Counted from the stretch's first letter, positions 42,515 to 51,557 are shown. The stretch is DNA of 64,000 nucleotides from Pseudomonadota bacterium (GCA_024229515.1 JAAESI010000271.1:1-64000), one strand, 5' to 3'. Numbers and translations: made by a program. The notes: a model not told the origin generated them from the letters alone.

Positions 42515-43279
42515 TCAGTCGCCGGCGTGCTCGAGGATGGCGTCCCAGGCCCACTGCTCGGAGCCGTGGCCGGTCCGGCAGTCGAGGATCTCGAGGTCGT
42601 CCGCGAGAACGCACTTGCCGGCCGCGACTTCGCCGTTGAACGGGGTTGCGTCGAGGACCTCGCGGTCCGTGTCGGCGCCGACCGGGAACTCGGGCTCGCC
42701 GACATCCTCCCAGTACTCCTCGCCGAGGGACTCGTGCGGGGGGGCGCCGGTGGCGTCCGCGTACAGGGAGATGACGTAGGAGAAGGGAATGTCAGGGTGG
42801 TCGGCTGCGAAATCGTCTTCGCGCGCCTGGAGGCTACCTGCCTCCGTTCTGCAACCCACTCACCAGGAGGCCGTCATGAAGAGGATGTGGTACTCGCCGT
42901 GCAGGTCCCACACGCTCAGGTCCTCGCCGCACTGGTCGACGATCTCGCCGTCGGCGATCACGTCGCCGATCTCGGCGCCGTCGCTCTCCAGGTCGCCGGG
43001 GTCGTTGTGGCCCCAGCCGCAGGCGTAGCAGACCTCGTCAGCGTCGAGCGGGTCGCTCACGCAGTCGAGCTCCTCGGCGTCGGCGAAGCCGTCCTCGTCG
43101 GTGTCGGCGGCCTCGGGGTTGGTGCCGAGTTCCTCCTCGGCGCAGTCATCGACCCCGTCGCCGTCGAGGTCGCTCGACGGATCGCACACCGGCTCTTCGG
43201 GCGTGCAGCCGGCAGCGAGCGCCAGCGCCGCCACCAGGACCGCAGGCCGCCAAGGGTTCTTCGTCCATCGTCTCGTCAC
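42515..43279 (-). CDS. thioredoxin-fold (TlpA/redoxin-like) lipoprotein, probable selenoprotein (TGA = Sec140)
   Basis: Lipoprotein: GTG 43279 behind GGAGG, signal peptide with lipobox LAAGC, then a calcium-binding thrombospondin-3-like stretch (DLDGDGVDDCAEEELGTNPEAADTD cut here to its key Asp ladder). A thioredoxin-like domain follows. The segment HILFMTASW is followed by TGA (42862-42860), then in the same frame VGCRTEAGSLQ to the natural end at 42515. The TGA thus takes the place of the first Cys of the redox motif, giving Sec-Val-Gly-Cys. A bacterial SECIS-like hairpin follows (separate entry). Likely an envelope thiol/selenol oxidoreductase or peroxidase. Without Sec machinery it would stop at 139 residues. 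Confidence 0.8.
42829..42862 (-). promoter_or_regulatory. bacterial SECIS-like hairpin after in-frame TGA
   Basis: On the minus strand TGA is followed by 14 nt, then GGAGGC-AGGTA-GCCTCC: a perfect 6-bp stem with a 5-nt loop. The apical loop starts 20 nt after the TGA, within the 16-37 nt window for bacterial SECIS elements. It has G in its first two positions and AGGU as in the fdhF element of E. coli. Confidence 0.78.
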
Positions 43280-43358
43280 GCTCGATCCTCCGAACAATTG
43301 ACTTCGCATCGCACCATGCGGGATCGCGCTGACGAGCGCCACTCTAAAGGGGATGTCC

Positions 43359-45578
43359 TCAGTCGGGAGTGACGGTCGTCTCCCACGCCGCGGCCATGAC
43401 CTCGACGTTGGTCCAGCCCCGCTCCCGGGCGAGGGAGAGCGGCGCGCGGCGGTACAGGAGCGACGCCGACACCGACGCCTCGTCGCAGCCCTCGGGCAGC
43501 GCAAAGCGGTGGATCTGCTCGGCCCCCGCACCCGACGCGATCCGGTTGTCCCGCGCGACGTCGACCGCGCCGTAGTGCGGCGCGCCCCGGCGGCCGTCGA
43601 GCCCGACGAGAACCCGGGCGAAGTCCACCCCCGGGGCACCGGCGAGGGCGCGCGCGGGGGCTCCGTCCTGCAGGCCGCCGGAGGGCTCGACGACGTAGAC
43701 CCGGTCGCCGGGCAGCAGGTCCAGCGGGGTGGCAAGCTCCAGCCCGGTCCCGTCGATCGCGACGACCGCGGCCTCTCCAACCGCGGTCACCTCGGGCAGC
43801 CCCTTGGCCGCCGCGTCGAACGTGCCGTCGCCGAACGGCCCGATGCCGTCGTAGTCGACCCAGCCGCCGGTCGGGCGGACGACGCGCACGACGAGGTTCT
43901 CGGGAGCCTCACCGACCAGCGCGTCGACGTCCTCCCAGTCGAGCGCGCTTCCGGGCCCGGCCCCGCGGTCGCCGGACTCCACCCCGTCCCCGACCACCCC
44001 GTCGGCGAAGCGTCCACCGACCTCCGTGATCGTGGGCCCCTGCAGCAGCGTCAGTGGTTCGTCCTGGCAGGTCGCGTGCACCACCAGGACCACCGAGCGG
44101 AGCGGCTCCCCCGTCGGCAGGGCATGCCCCGCCCCGACGTTCGTGACGCGGCTGTCGACGGTCAACTCGGCCGCGCCGCTGGCGGAGTCTGCAGCGGCGA
44201 TCCAGGCCACCTCCGGGGTGAGCGCCGCCGCGGTCTCGATGAGCCGCATTCCATCGGCGGGCAAGACGTTGAGGGGGCCGTAGAAGCTGTGGTCCCGTAC
44301 CTCGCCGTAGGGGCGCTCGAAGCCCCCGGCGACGCCGGGGGAGGTCCCCTCGAAGAGGTCGAGGTCGGCGGAGTTGGGGACGTCCATCGCGGGCATGTGG
44401 CAATACTGGCAGCCGACCCCGGACCAGGAGGGCGAGGCGTTCCACTCGGCGATCGTGGAGTGGATGGGGAGGGTCCCGGACGGCCAGCGGTCGGCGTCGA
44501 TGGCCGCGGCAGCCGCTTCCCAGAGCCCCTCCTGCTCGTACTGGTGGCAGCCGCCGCAGATCGTCGCGTCCCGGAAGTGGGGGGCCGGAGACCCGCCCAT
44601 GTAGACGTTCGGGACGTCGAAGTAGGGGCCGTACATGACCGGGACGAACTCCGACGCTCCGCCGTCCGGCTCTTGCGGGCGGCCGAGCACCAGGCGCCCC
44701 GCGACCCCGGGGGCGGCGTCCATGTCGACGTCGCGGACCTTGTGGCAGAAGTCGCAGTGGACTCCCTCGTCGAAGGCGATGCCCTCGACGTTCAGCAGCG
44801 ACCACCCCCCCCCGGCCGGGCCGTTGACGGCGGGGGCGTGGCAGTCGGCGCAGCGACCGCCGGGGAGGCCGGCGGGATCGGCGTCGCAGGGGGGCTGGTC
44901 GGCGTCTCCGCAGCCCGGGAGCGAGTCGGGGAGGAAGCCGGCGGCGACGTAGCAGCGTTCGCCCGCGCCGCCCCCCGGGAGCGTGCCCGACGCCCACCGT
45001 CCCCCGGCCGCCTCGCACGCCTCGGCGCCGCCGAAGGCGGAGGCCGTGCCAGCGTAGAGGTCGTGCACCTCGGGGTTGCTCGCGGCGCCGCGGTGCGCAG
45101 ACCCTGCGAACTGCTCGGCGAACCGGAAGTGGCAGTGCGAGCAGTACTCGGTGGTCTTGTGCTGTTCCCCGCCGGGCGTGGCATAGGTGTAGTCGGGGTT
45201 GTCCACCTCGACCGTCTTCAGCTCGAGCTCGACCGTCTCGCCGTCGGCCTCCCGGATGCGTTCCGCCTGGGAGCGGTGATCGCGGAGCGACGCGATGACC
45301 CACAGCTCGCCCTCGACCGTGCTGTCGATCGTGGCGACGAAGGTCCCGTCCGCGTCCGTCGTCCCCTGGATCTGGCCGCCGCCCTGGAGCACCGAGACGT
45401 CCGGCAGCGGGGCGCCGTCCCTCGTCACCCGGACCGTGACGGGGAACGACGGCGGCAGCTCGTCGTCGGTCGTGTCGTCGTCGTCGGGGTTGTCAGGGGG
45501 GTCGTCGCCGTCCACCTCGCCCGACGGGCAGCCGGTCGAAGCGAGGCAGCAGGCCAGGAGGATCCAGGTGGTCCGCAT
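43359..45578 (-). CDS. pentaheme c-type cytochrome lipoprotein
   Basis: A 739-residue lipoprotein (ACCLASTGC lipobox, Asp-rich linker DDDDTTDDE). An N-terminal carboxypeptidase-regulatory-like/Ig domain (PVTVRVTRDGAPLPDVSVL) comes first. Five CxxCH haem sites then lie between ~residues 140 and 370: CSHCH, CADCH, CDFCH, CGGCH and CQYCH. The pattern resembles cytochrome c554/MccA-like multihaem proteins. The C-terminal ~300 residues are beta-rich without haem sites. Likely periplasm- or surface-exposed electron carrier or reductase; the substrate is unknown. Confidence 0.88.
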   Translation of the reverse strand: MRTTWILLACCLASTGCPSGEVDGDDPPDNPDDDDTTDDELPPSFPVTVRVTRDGAPLPDVSVLQGGGQIQGTTDADGTFVATIDSTVEGELWVIASLRDHRSQAERIREADGETVELELKTVEVDNPDYTYATPGGEQHKTTEYCSHCHFRFAEQFAGSAHRGAASNPEVHDLYAGTASAFGGAEACEAAGGRWASGTLPGGGAGERCYVAAGFLPDSLPGCGDADQPPCDADPAGLPGGRCADCHAPAVNGPAGGGWSLLNVEGIAFDEGVHCDFCHKVRDVDMDAAPGVAGRLVLGRPQEPDGGASEFVPVMYGPYFDVPNVYMGGSPAPHFRDATICGGCHQYEQEGLWEAAAAAIDADRWPSGTLPIHSTIAEWNASPSWSGVGCQYCHMPAMDVPNSADLDLFEGTSPGVAGGFERPYGEVRDHSFYGPLNVLPADGMRLIETAAALTPEVAWIAAADSASGAAELTVDSRVTNVGAGHALPTGEPLRSVVLVVHATCQDEPLTLLQGPTITEVGGRFADGVVGDGVESGDRGAGPGSALDWEDVDALVGEAPENLVVRVVRPTGGWVDYDGIGPFGDGTFDAAAKGLPEVTAVGEAAVVAIDGTGLELATPLDLLPGDRVYVVEPSGGLQDGAPARALAGAPGVDFARVLVGLDGRRGAPHYGAVDVARDNRIASGAGAEQIHRFALPEGCDEASVSASLLYRRAPLSLARERGWTNVEVMAAAWETTVTPD

Positions 45579-45615
45579 CGGCTGCAGGGTAGTCGATCCA
45601 CCTGTCGTCGGGGGC

Positions 45616-45647
45616 AGAGACGGCCCCTCCGAAGAGGGACCGTCTCT
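45616..45647 (-). terminator. 14-bp hairpin with UUCG tetraloop downstream of tRNA-Pro
   Basis: Minus-strand sequence folds as AGAGACGG.CCCTC-UUCG-GAGGG.CCGUCUCU with one G-U pair and a C(UUCG)G tetraloop, 6 nt after the tRNA CCA end. No U tract follows, so it may be a processing or Rho-linked terminator hairpin rather than a classic intrinsic one. Confidence 0.6.
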
Positions 45648-45650
45648 CGA

Positions 45651-45717
<67 letters not shown>

Positions 45718-45727
<10 letters not shown>

Positions 45728-46335
45728 TCAGTCAACTCTCTAAGCAACGGCAGCACCTCCCGCAAGGCCTTGCCGCGGTGCGAAATCGCGTGCTTTTCGT
45801 CTGCGCTCAGCTGCGCCATCGAGCGGCCCGCTTCGTCGCCCTCGACCCCGAAGTGGGGGTCGTAGCCGAAGCCTCCGTCGCCGCGCGGCTCATCCACGAT
45901 GAAGCCCTCGACCGAGCCCTTCGTGTACCGCGCCTCCCCCTCGGGGGTGACCAGCGCGATGACGCACCAGTAGCGGGCGGTGCGCTGCTCCCGGGGCACG
46001 CCCTGGAGCTTCTCGATCAGCAGGCGGTTGTTGGCCGCGTCGGCGTCGGGACCGTCCACGCCGGCGAACCGGGCCGAGTAGACGCCGGGCGCGCCGTCGA
46101 GGAAGTCGACCTCGATGCCCGAGTCGTCCGCCATCGTGATGCGGCCGGTCAGCTTCGCGAGCGTGCGCGCCTTCTTGTCGGCGTTGGCCTCGAAGGTGTC
46201 GCCGTCCTCGATGACCTCGGGGATCGACGCGTCGAGCTCGTCCGTGGAGATGACCGTGAACTCGGTGCCCACGAGCATCTCGCGGACTTCCTTCAGCTTG
46301 TGGCGGTTGCGCGTCGCCAGCAGGACCTCGGTCAC
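45718..46335 (-). CDS. rdgB: XTP/dITP pyrophosphatase (RdgB/HAM1)
   Basis: A 205-residue house-cleaning NTPase that hydrolyses XTP, ITP and dITP to monophosphates. Signatures: LLATRNRHKLKEVREML at the N-terminus, the catalytic TMADDSGIEVDFLDGAPGVYSARF, GFGYDPHF and the C-terminal SHRGKAL. GTG 46335 overlaps the stop of rph (GTGA). The conserved rph-rdgB pairing is common in bacteria. The gene ends inside tRNA-Pro. Confidence 0.95.
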
Positions 46336-47078
46336 CGCAGCGACTCCGTCTTGACCCGGCCGGTCGCCTCCAGCGCCGCCAGCTGGGCCTCCCGCAGCTC
46401 TCCGCAGCCCTTGGAGCCGAGCTCCAGGAGCGCGTCCAGCACGGCCCGGTCGAAGGGCTCGCCCTCGGCGGTGCCCTGGACCTCGACGTAGCGGCCGTCG
46501 CCGGTGCAGACGATGTTCATGTCGACTTCGGCCTTGCTGTCCTCCTTGTAGGGGAGGTCGAGCACGTTCATGCCCGCGAACACGCCGACGCTGATGGCCG
46601 ATACCGTGTCCTTGACCGGGATCTTCTTGATCTCGCCTTCGTCGATGAGCCGCTGGCCCGCGAGCGCGAACGCGACCCACGCGCCCGTGATCGACGCGCA
46701 GCGGGTGCCGCCGTCGGCCTGGAGCACGTCGCAGTCGAGCCAGATCGTCCGCTTCCCCATCGCCTTGAAGTCGGCGACGGATCGGATCGAACGGCCGATG
46801 AGCCGCTGGATCTCGACGGTCCGGCCGTCCGCCTTCCCCCGCGTCACGCCCCGGCGGGTCCGGGTGGGGGTGGAGCCCGGGAGCATCGAGTACTCGGCGG
46901 TGACCCAGCCCTGGCCCTTGTGCTGCATCCACCGAGGCACCGACTCCTCGATCATCGCGGTGCAGAGCACGCGCGTGGACCCGATCTCGATCAGGCAGGA
47001 GCCATGAGCGAACTCGAGGTAGTCAGGGGTGATCTTGAGGGTTCGAAGGGCGTCGTTGGCCCGGCCGTCGCTGCGCAT
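46332..47078 (-). CDS. rph: ribonuclease PH
   Basis: A 248-residue phosphorolytic 3'-5' exoribonuclease that trims tRNA 3' ends. Family landmarks: MRSDGRANDALR, GSTRVLCTAMIEESVPRW, TAEYSMLPGSTPTR, the RxxR region DGRTVEIQRLIGRSIR, and WLDCDVLQADGGTRCASITG. Length is normal (~240-250). It is followed by overlapping rdgB and tRNA-Pro, so the operon carries a tRNA and its 3'-processing enzyme. It starts 19 bp after the upstream cytochrome gene and may share its transcript. Confidence 0.96.
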   Translation of the reverse strand: MRSDGRANDALRTLKITPDYLEFAHGSCLIEIGSTRVLCTAMIEESVPRWMQHKGQGWVTAEYSMLPGSTPTRTRRGVTRGKADGRTVEIQRLIGRSIRSVADFKAMGKRTIWLDCDVLQADGGTRCASITGAWVAFALAGQRLIDEGEIKKIPVKDTVSAISVGVFAGMNVLDLPYKEDSKAEVDMNIVCTGDGRYVEVQGTAEGEPFDRAVLDALLELGSKGCGELREAQLAALEATGRVKTESLR

Positions 47079-47097
47079 GCGGCAGCGAATACCAAAA

Positions 47098-47514
47098 CTA
47101 GAGCGCGCTGTCGTCGTCGTCTCCGACGTCCGTCGCCTCGGCGCAGTTGAGGAATTCGAGCAGCGTCTCCAGCTCCTCGGTGCTCGGCATCCGACCCATC
47201 GGCGGCATCGTCTGGTCGGCCAGGCGGCTCCACGTCAGGGACGGGAACTGCGCCGATGCGTCCAGCGTGTCGTAGTCCACGCCCGGCACCGCTCCTCGTC
47301 GGTCCTCCGACGAGAGCTTCTCACTGTCGTGGCAGAAGACGCAGTAGGTCTCGAAGAGGGGGCCGATCTCGGCGTCGTAGTTGGCCTCGTCGACGACCGT
47401 GACGTCGTCGCAGGCGCCGTCGACGCTGCCTGTGGGGACCTCGGGGTCGCACGCGCTGAGGCTGAGGGCGCCGGCGGCGAGGAGCGGGAGGATGCAGCCC
47501 GGAAAGGTGCGCAT
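47098..47514 (-). CDS. monohaem cytochrome c lipoprotein
   Basis: A 138-residue lipoprotein (LSLSAC lipobox). One CxxCH haem site is in FETYCVFCHDSEK, with a distal Met likely in DQTMPPMGRMP, as in small class I cytochromes. The C-terminus is the acidic tail DDDDSAL. ATG 47514 overlaps the TGA of the membrane-protein gene. Together with the membrane protein and YceI upstream it looks like a small electron-transfer module of the envelope. Confidence 0.83.
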   Translation of the reverse strand: MRTFPGCILPLLAAGALSLSACDPEVPTGSVDGACDDVTVVDEANYDAEIGPLFETYCVFCHDSEKLSSEDRRGAVPGVDYDTLDASAQFPSLTWSRLADQTMPPMGRMPSTEELETLLEFLNCAEATDVGDDDDSAL

Positions 47515-48140
47515 CAGAGGGTCCCGATCGTGATGCCGGCGGCGATGATCACCCCCGAGGCGGTGAACCCGGCGATCTCGTGCGCGACCACCACGCCCTC
47601 CCAGGCGGGGCTGGCCGGCAGCACGTTGGCCTGCAGGATGCCGGTCGCGATGACCGTGCCCATCGCGATGCCGTGGATCACCGAAAGCACCACGTGCAGT
47701 GTGCCGCTGTCGAACTTGCCCTTGCCCACAGACTTGTCGTGCAGCCGCAGCGCGGGCGGGGCCGTCCACGCCAGGATCCCGGCGCCCAGGTAGGTCGTCA
47801 GGGCCACCCCGGCGAACACGCGGTGCATCGCCAGCGAGCCCTCGAGGTCGGCCCGCTTCGGGTCGCCATGCTCCAGCGAGATGTCGTTGACCAGCCCGAC
47901 GATCTCCGCGGCGATGATCGACCCGGCACTGACGAAGCTCAGCACCTGGTGGGTGTTCATCATCGTGCGTCGGACCTTCAGCTGCTGCTGGATCTTCCGG
48001 CGCTCCTCGATGGTCAGCTCCTCGTCCCCTTCGACGGAGTTCTCACCCCATTCGAGGGTCGCGGGGACAAGCCCCTGACCGGCCAACGCCGGCGTGGCGA
48101 GGCAGCTCAGCAGCACGGTCAACAACAGCATTCGGCTCAT
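47514..48140 (-). CDS. four-helix membrane protein with His in every helix (cytochrome b561-like)
   Basis: A 208-residue protein: Sec signal (MSRMLLLTVLLSCLATPALA), a short charged region, and four TM helices at roughly 60-82, 100-125, 140-165 and 180-205. Each helix carries a His near the membrane (NTHQVLSFV, AMHRVFAGVAL, LHVVLSVIHGIAMG, VAHEIAGFTA), the pattern of bis-His haem b sites in cytochrome b561-type proteins. Overlapping starts and stops tie it to YceI upstream and cytochrome c downstream, so quinol-to-cytochrome electron transfer is plausible but inferred. Confidence 0.66.
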   Translation of the reverse strand: MSRMLLLTVLLSCLATPALAGQGLVPATLEWGENSVEGDEELTIEERRKIQQQLKVRRTMMNTHQVLSFVSAGSIIAAEIVGLVNDISLEHGDPKRADLEGSLAMHRVFAGVALTTYLGAGILAWTAPPALRLHDKSVGKGKFDSGTLHVVLSVIHGIAMGTVIATGILQANVLPASPAWEGVVVAHEIAGFTASGVIIAAGITIGTL

Positions 48141-48805
48141 GGGGCGGCAGGCTCCTCGGCGGCGGGTTCGTCCGTCGCTTCCGGTTCGGGGGCAGGCTCA
48201 GGGGCCGGGGGCGGCTCGACGTACAGCACGTCGGCGCCCGCGGGGAAGGTCATCTTGACCGAGATCGGCACCTGGTCCTCGATGGGAACGAAGACCAGGG
48301 TCGGTCGGTCGATGCCGAACTCCTCGAGGCTGATCGAGAAGTTGCTCTCGACCGTCACGGTGCCGTCCTCGGCCACGTTCATGGTCACGGGGGCGACGAG
48401 GCTCAGGGTGACGCCGTGCACGGTCAGGGGACCGGAGGCCTTGGCCTCGTAGGAGCCCGGCTTGAACGGGCCCGTCGGACCCTGGAAGTCCTTCACGGTC
48501 CAGTCGATGGTGGGGAAGATCAGCCCCTCCATGGTTTCCATCATGTGGCTGTCACGCCGCACGTTGTCGCTGTTGAATTTGTCGACGCGAATGCTGACCG
48601 TCGCGCGCGTGTTGGCGATCTCGGCGGGGTCGAACGTACCGGTCGCGCTCGCTCCGCCGGGGAGCAGCGCAGCGTCGTACTGCTTGGCGGGGTGCGAGAT
48701 GTGGAAGGTGAGGTCGGTCGTCGTAGCGCCGACGTCCATCGCCAAGGCGCTCGCGGGGAGCATGGCAAGGATGAGAAAGGCGAGCCTGAGCACGGGGGTC
48801 TCCAT
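48137..48805 (-). CDS. periplasmic YceI-family protein
   Basis: A 222-residue exported YceI protein: signal peptide ending PASALA, then the lipocalin-like barrel (LTFHISHPAKQYDAA, TRATVSIRVDKFNSDN, RRDSHMMETMEGLIFPTIDWT, ASGPLTVHGVTLSLV) and a Pro/Glu tail. ATG 48805 is listed, but GTG 48793 has GGAG 7 nt upstream and could be the real start. YceI proteins bind isoprenoid quinones; paired with a b561-like membrane protein and a cytochrome c this suggests a quinone-linked redox chain. Confidence 0.83.
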   Translation of the reverse strand: METPVLRLAFLILAMLPASALAMDVGATTTDLTFHISHPAKQYDAALLPGGASATGTFDPAEIANTRATVSIRVDKFNSDNVRRDSHMMETMEGLIFPTIDWTVKDFQGPTGPFKPGSYEAKASGPLTVHGVTLSLVAPVTMNVAEDGTVTVESNFSISLEEFGIDRPTLVFVPIEDQVPISVKMTFPAGADVLYVEPPPAPEPAPEPEATDEPAAEEPAAP

Positions 48806-48916
48806 TCGTGGAAGGGAAGCATGACTGTCGATCCACGGTCAATGGACGTTGGCTTTACCTCAGACCTTCGAATTGTTAAGACGGCCCCCCGGATCCGCCG
48901 GATTAGGAGCATGTTC

Positions 48917-49945
48917 ATGCATCGTTGGCTCGTCGCTGGTCTCCTCACCGTCGCACTCACTGCGTGCGGCCCTGAGAAGCAGACGCTCCCGGACTGTGAT
49001 CTCGATGTCGAGAAGCTGACCGGTGACTGGGTTTCCCTGACCGGCGCCGGTGGCGGCACCGACAAGCCCGACAAGTACGCCCGCATCCGCTTCCACGAGG
49101 AGGGCGGCAAGCGCAAGGCGATCTACACCGCGGGTCAACTCGCGCCGAACAACCCGGCGACGAACAAGTACGACTACGAGTACATCGAGAAGACGAGCCT
49201 CGGCGACGTCATGTACTCGATCAACATGTTCCCGGACAAGAGCCCCCAGCGCATCGAGCGGCTCCGCAAGGACAATCGCCGCCTGGACGTGAAGTTCGAG
49301 GGCCGCATCTACGTGAAGGTCGACGTCAAGCGCTGCGCGCTCGTGCTGTCGGACATGTACGTCACCTACGTCAAGGGCGAGGAGACGATGGACTCCAACC
49401 CCGCGGGCACGCGCACCTACCTGCGCGCCAACCCCAACGAGCCGCCGCTGTCGTTCGTCCACTGCGACGAGTCCCGCCAGATCATCCCGTTCGCCACGCG
49501 CGAGGTGGACTGGGACAAGAACCCCGTCTCGCTGAACCCCAAGGAGGGGATCTACAAGGGCGAGCCGGCCTTCTTCCACTACGTGGAGAAGCGGTTCGAG
49601 GGCAGCAAGGACGAGGTCGACGCGGAGCTCAAGAAGGTCGGCGTCAAGGCCGAAGAGGGCGCCACCTACGACTTCGAGATCTGGGCCAAGGACAGCCCGG
49701 TCAAGGACCTCCAGAAGATCGCCGTCGTGCCGGACCCCGAGGATGACAACCGCATCCCGTGGATTGGTGAGGTCGTCTTCGACAGCGCCCCGGTCGACGG
49801 AATCTTCGTCGAGATGCACCGGTACAAGACCAAGGACGGCAAGCGCGAGCTGCTCGGCAATGCCTGCACCGTGGTCTGGCCTGAGCCCGAGCGCACCGCC
49901 GAAGAGAAGGCCGGTGACGAGGGCGCCAAGGACGGCAAGAAGTAG
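48917..49945 (+). CDS. lipoprotein of unknown function
   Basis: A 342-residue lipoprotein (MHRWLVAGLLTVALTAC). The mature part is beta-rich and lysine/aspartate-rich, with a conserved-looking centre (YSINMFPDKSPQRIERLRKDNRRLDVKFEGRIYVKV). The tail is charged (EEKAGDEGAKDGKK). ATG 48917 is preferred to ATG 48911 because AGGAG is 8 nt before it. I do not recognise the family. It converges on cysS with a 15-bp gap holding a small GGAGCC/GGCTCT hairpin. Confidence 0.75.
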   Translation: MHRWLVAGLLTVALTACGPEKQTLPDCDLDVEKLTGDWVSLTGAGGGTDKPDKYARIRFHEEGGKRKAIYTAGQLAPNNPATNKYDYEYIEKTSLGDVMYSINMFPDKSPQRIERLRKDNRRLDVKFEGRIYVKVDVKRCALVLSDMYVTYVKGEETMDSNPAGTRTYLRANPNEPPLSFVHCDESRQIIPFATREVDWDKNPVSLNPKEGIYKGEPAFFHYVEKRFEGSKDEVDAELKKVGVKAEEGATYDFEIWAKDSPVKDLQKIAVVPDPEDDNRIPWIGEVVFDSAPVDGIFVEMHRYKTKDGKRELLGNACTVVWPEPERTAEEKAGDEGAKDGKK

Positions 49946-49960
49946 GGAGCCGCTTCGGCT

Positions 49961-51523
49961 CTAGCCGCCGACGCCCCTCAGCACGATCCAGCCGGTCCCC
50001 TCGGGACCATCCTTCAGACCAATGCCCTTGGCGGCGAGCTCGTCCCGGATCGCATCCGAGGCAGCCCAGTCCTTGTCCGCGCGTGCCTGGTTGCGGCGGG
50101 CGATGGCGGCTTCGATCTCCGCCTCCGTCATGCCCACGAACTTGAGCCGGCGGTCGCGCAGACCCTCGAAGAAGGCCACGGACTCCTCGTGGAAGAGGCC
50201 GAGGATGGCGCCGATTCGGTAGAAGCGGTCGCGTGCGCCGGTGGCGATGGCCCGGAGGCCCGCGTCCGACAGGTCGGGCTCGCCCGCCATCCACTTGTTC
50301 AGCCGCCGCACGTAGTCGAACAGGTGCCCGAGGGCGCCGGCGGTGTTGAAGTCGTCGTCCATCGCCTCTTCGACCTTGGTCATCAGGCGGCGGGTCTGCT
50401 CGAAGAGCCCCCGCTCGGGGCCCGCGAACTGCGACGGGTCCACGCCTTCCAGCGGGTCCGGGGCGTTGTACAGGTGGGGCCTGCGCCAACCGCCGTCGTC
50501 GTCCGCGGCGGGCCGCGCGACGGAGTCCCCGAGGCGGGCATCCAGCTGGCCGAGCGTGCCGTACAGCCGCTCCAGCCGCTGCTCCGACTCGTTCATCGCC
50601 CCCTCGTTGTAGTCCAGCGGAGCCCGGTACGAGGCCGACAGATAGAACATCCGCAGGGTCTCGGGGTGGTAGCGAGCGAGCAGCTCGTTGACCCCGAAGA
50701 TGTTGCCCAGCGACTTGCTCATCTTCGTCGAGTCGATGGTCAGGTGGCCGTTGTGCATCCAGTGGGTGACCCACCGGTCGATGCCCATCGCCGACTCGGA
50801 CTGCGCGATCTCGTTCTCGTGGTGGGGGAACAGAAGGTCGATGCCCCCGCCGTGGATGTCGAAGGTGTCCCCGAGCGTCTCCGAAGACATCACGGAGCAC
50901 TCGATGTGCCAGCCCGGCCGGCCCTTGCCCCACGGTGAGTCCCAGGACGGCTCGTCGGGCTTGGCGGCCTTCCACAGGGCGAAGTCGAAGGGGTGGCGCT
51001 TGCGCGTGTCCACGTCGACCCGCGCGCCCTCCTCCTGGTCCTCCAGGCGGCGGCGGCTGAGCTTGCCGTAGTCCTCCATCGTCTCGACCGCGAAGTAGAC
51101 GTCACCGTCGACCGCGTAGGCGTGGCCTCGTTCGATGAGCTTGGCGTTCATCGCCACGATGCCGTCGATGTGCTCGGTGCACTTGGGCTCGTAGTCGGGG
51201 CGGAGGATGAAGATGCCGTCCATCGCGTCGTAGAAGTCGGCGATGTAGCGGTCGGTGATCTCGCAGAAGTGCACGCCCTCGGCCTTGGCCTTCTCGATGA
51301 TCTTGTCGTCGATGTCGGTGAAGTTCTTGGCGAACTCCACCTCGTACCCGCGGTGCAGCAGGTACCGGAAGACGACGTCAAACGAGAAGGAGGCTCGCGC
51401 GTGACCCACGTGCGACGGTGCGTAGACCGTGACGCCGCAGACGTACATCCGCACCTTGTTCGGCTCCGCGGTGCGGAGCGGTTCTTTGGTGCGGGTGAGC
51501 GTGTTGTAGAGCTGGAGCGTCAC
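49961..51523 (-). CDS. cysS: cysteinyl-tRNA synthetase
   Basis: A 520-residue class Ia synthetase. Zinc ligands begin at CGVTVYAPSHVGHAR (with the HIGH-like HVGH), KNFTDIDDKIIEKA, WHIECSVMS with the second Zn Cys, HGGGIDLLFPHHENEIAQ, and the KMSKS loop in STKMSKSLGN. C-terminal DALR-type helices follow. It charges tRNA-Cys and also sets Sec/Cys balance. GTG 51523 gives MTLQLYNTLTRTKEPL. Length is slightly above the ~460 typical, from an insertion near residues 330-350. Confidence 0.96.
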   Translation of the reverse strand: MTLQLYNTLTRTKEPLRTAEPNKVRMYVCGVTVYAPSHVGHARASFSFDVVFRYLLHRGYEVEFAKNFTDIDDKIIEKAKAEGVHFCEITDRYIADFYDAMDGIFILRPDYEPKCTEHIDGIVAMNAKLIERGHAYAVDGDVYFAVETMEDYGKLSRRRLEDQEEGARVDVDTRKRHPFDFALWKAAKPDEPSWDSPWGKGRPGWHIECSVMSSETLGDTFDIHGGGIDLLFPHHENEIAQSESAMGIDRWVTHWMHNGHLTIDSTKMSKSLGNIFGVNELLARYHPETLRMFYLSASYRAPLDYNEGAMNESEQRLERLYGTLGQLDARLGDSVARPAADDDGGWRRPHLYNAPDPLEGVDPSQFAGPERGLFEQTRRLMTKVEEAMDDDFNTAGALGHLFDYVRRLNKWMAGEPDLSDAGLRAIATGARDRFYRIGAILGLFHEESVAFFEGLRDRRLKFVGMTEAEIEAAIARRNQARADKDWAASDAIRDELAAKGIGLKDGPEGTGWIVLRGVGG

Positions 51524-51557
51524 AAACGAATCCGAGGCGCGCCGAAGCGCTGCCCAT

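Noticed and set aside
49946-49963. GGAGCC-GCTTC-GGCTCT hairpin between convergent genes
   Set aside because: Stem is only 5-6 bp with no T tract on either strand; too weak to call a terminator, so only mentioned with the lipoprotein.
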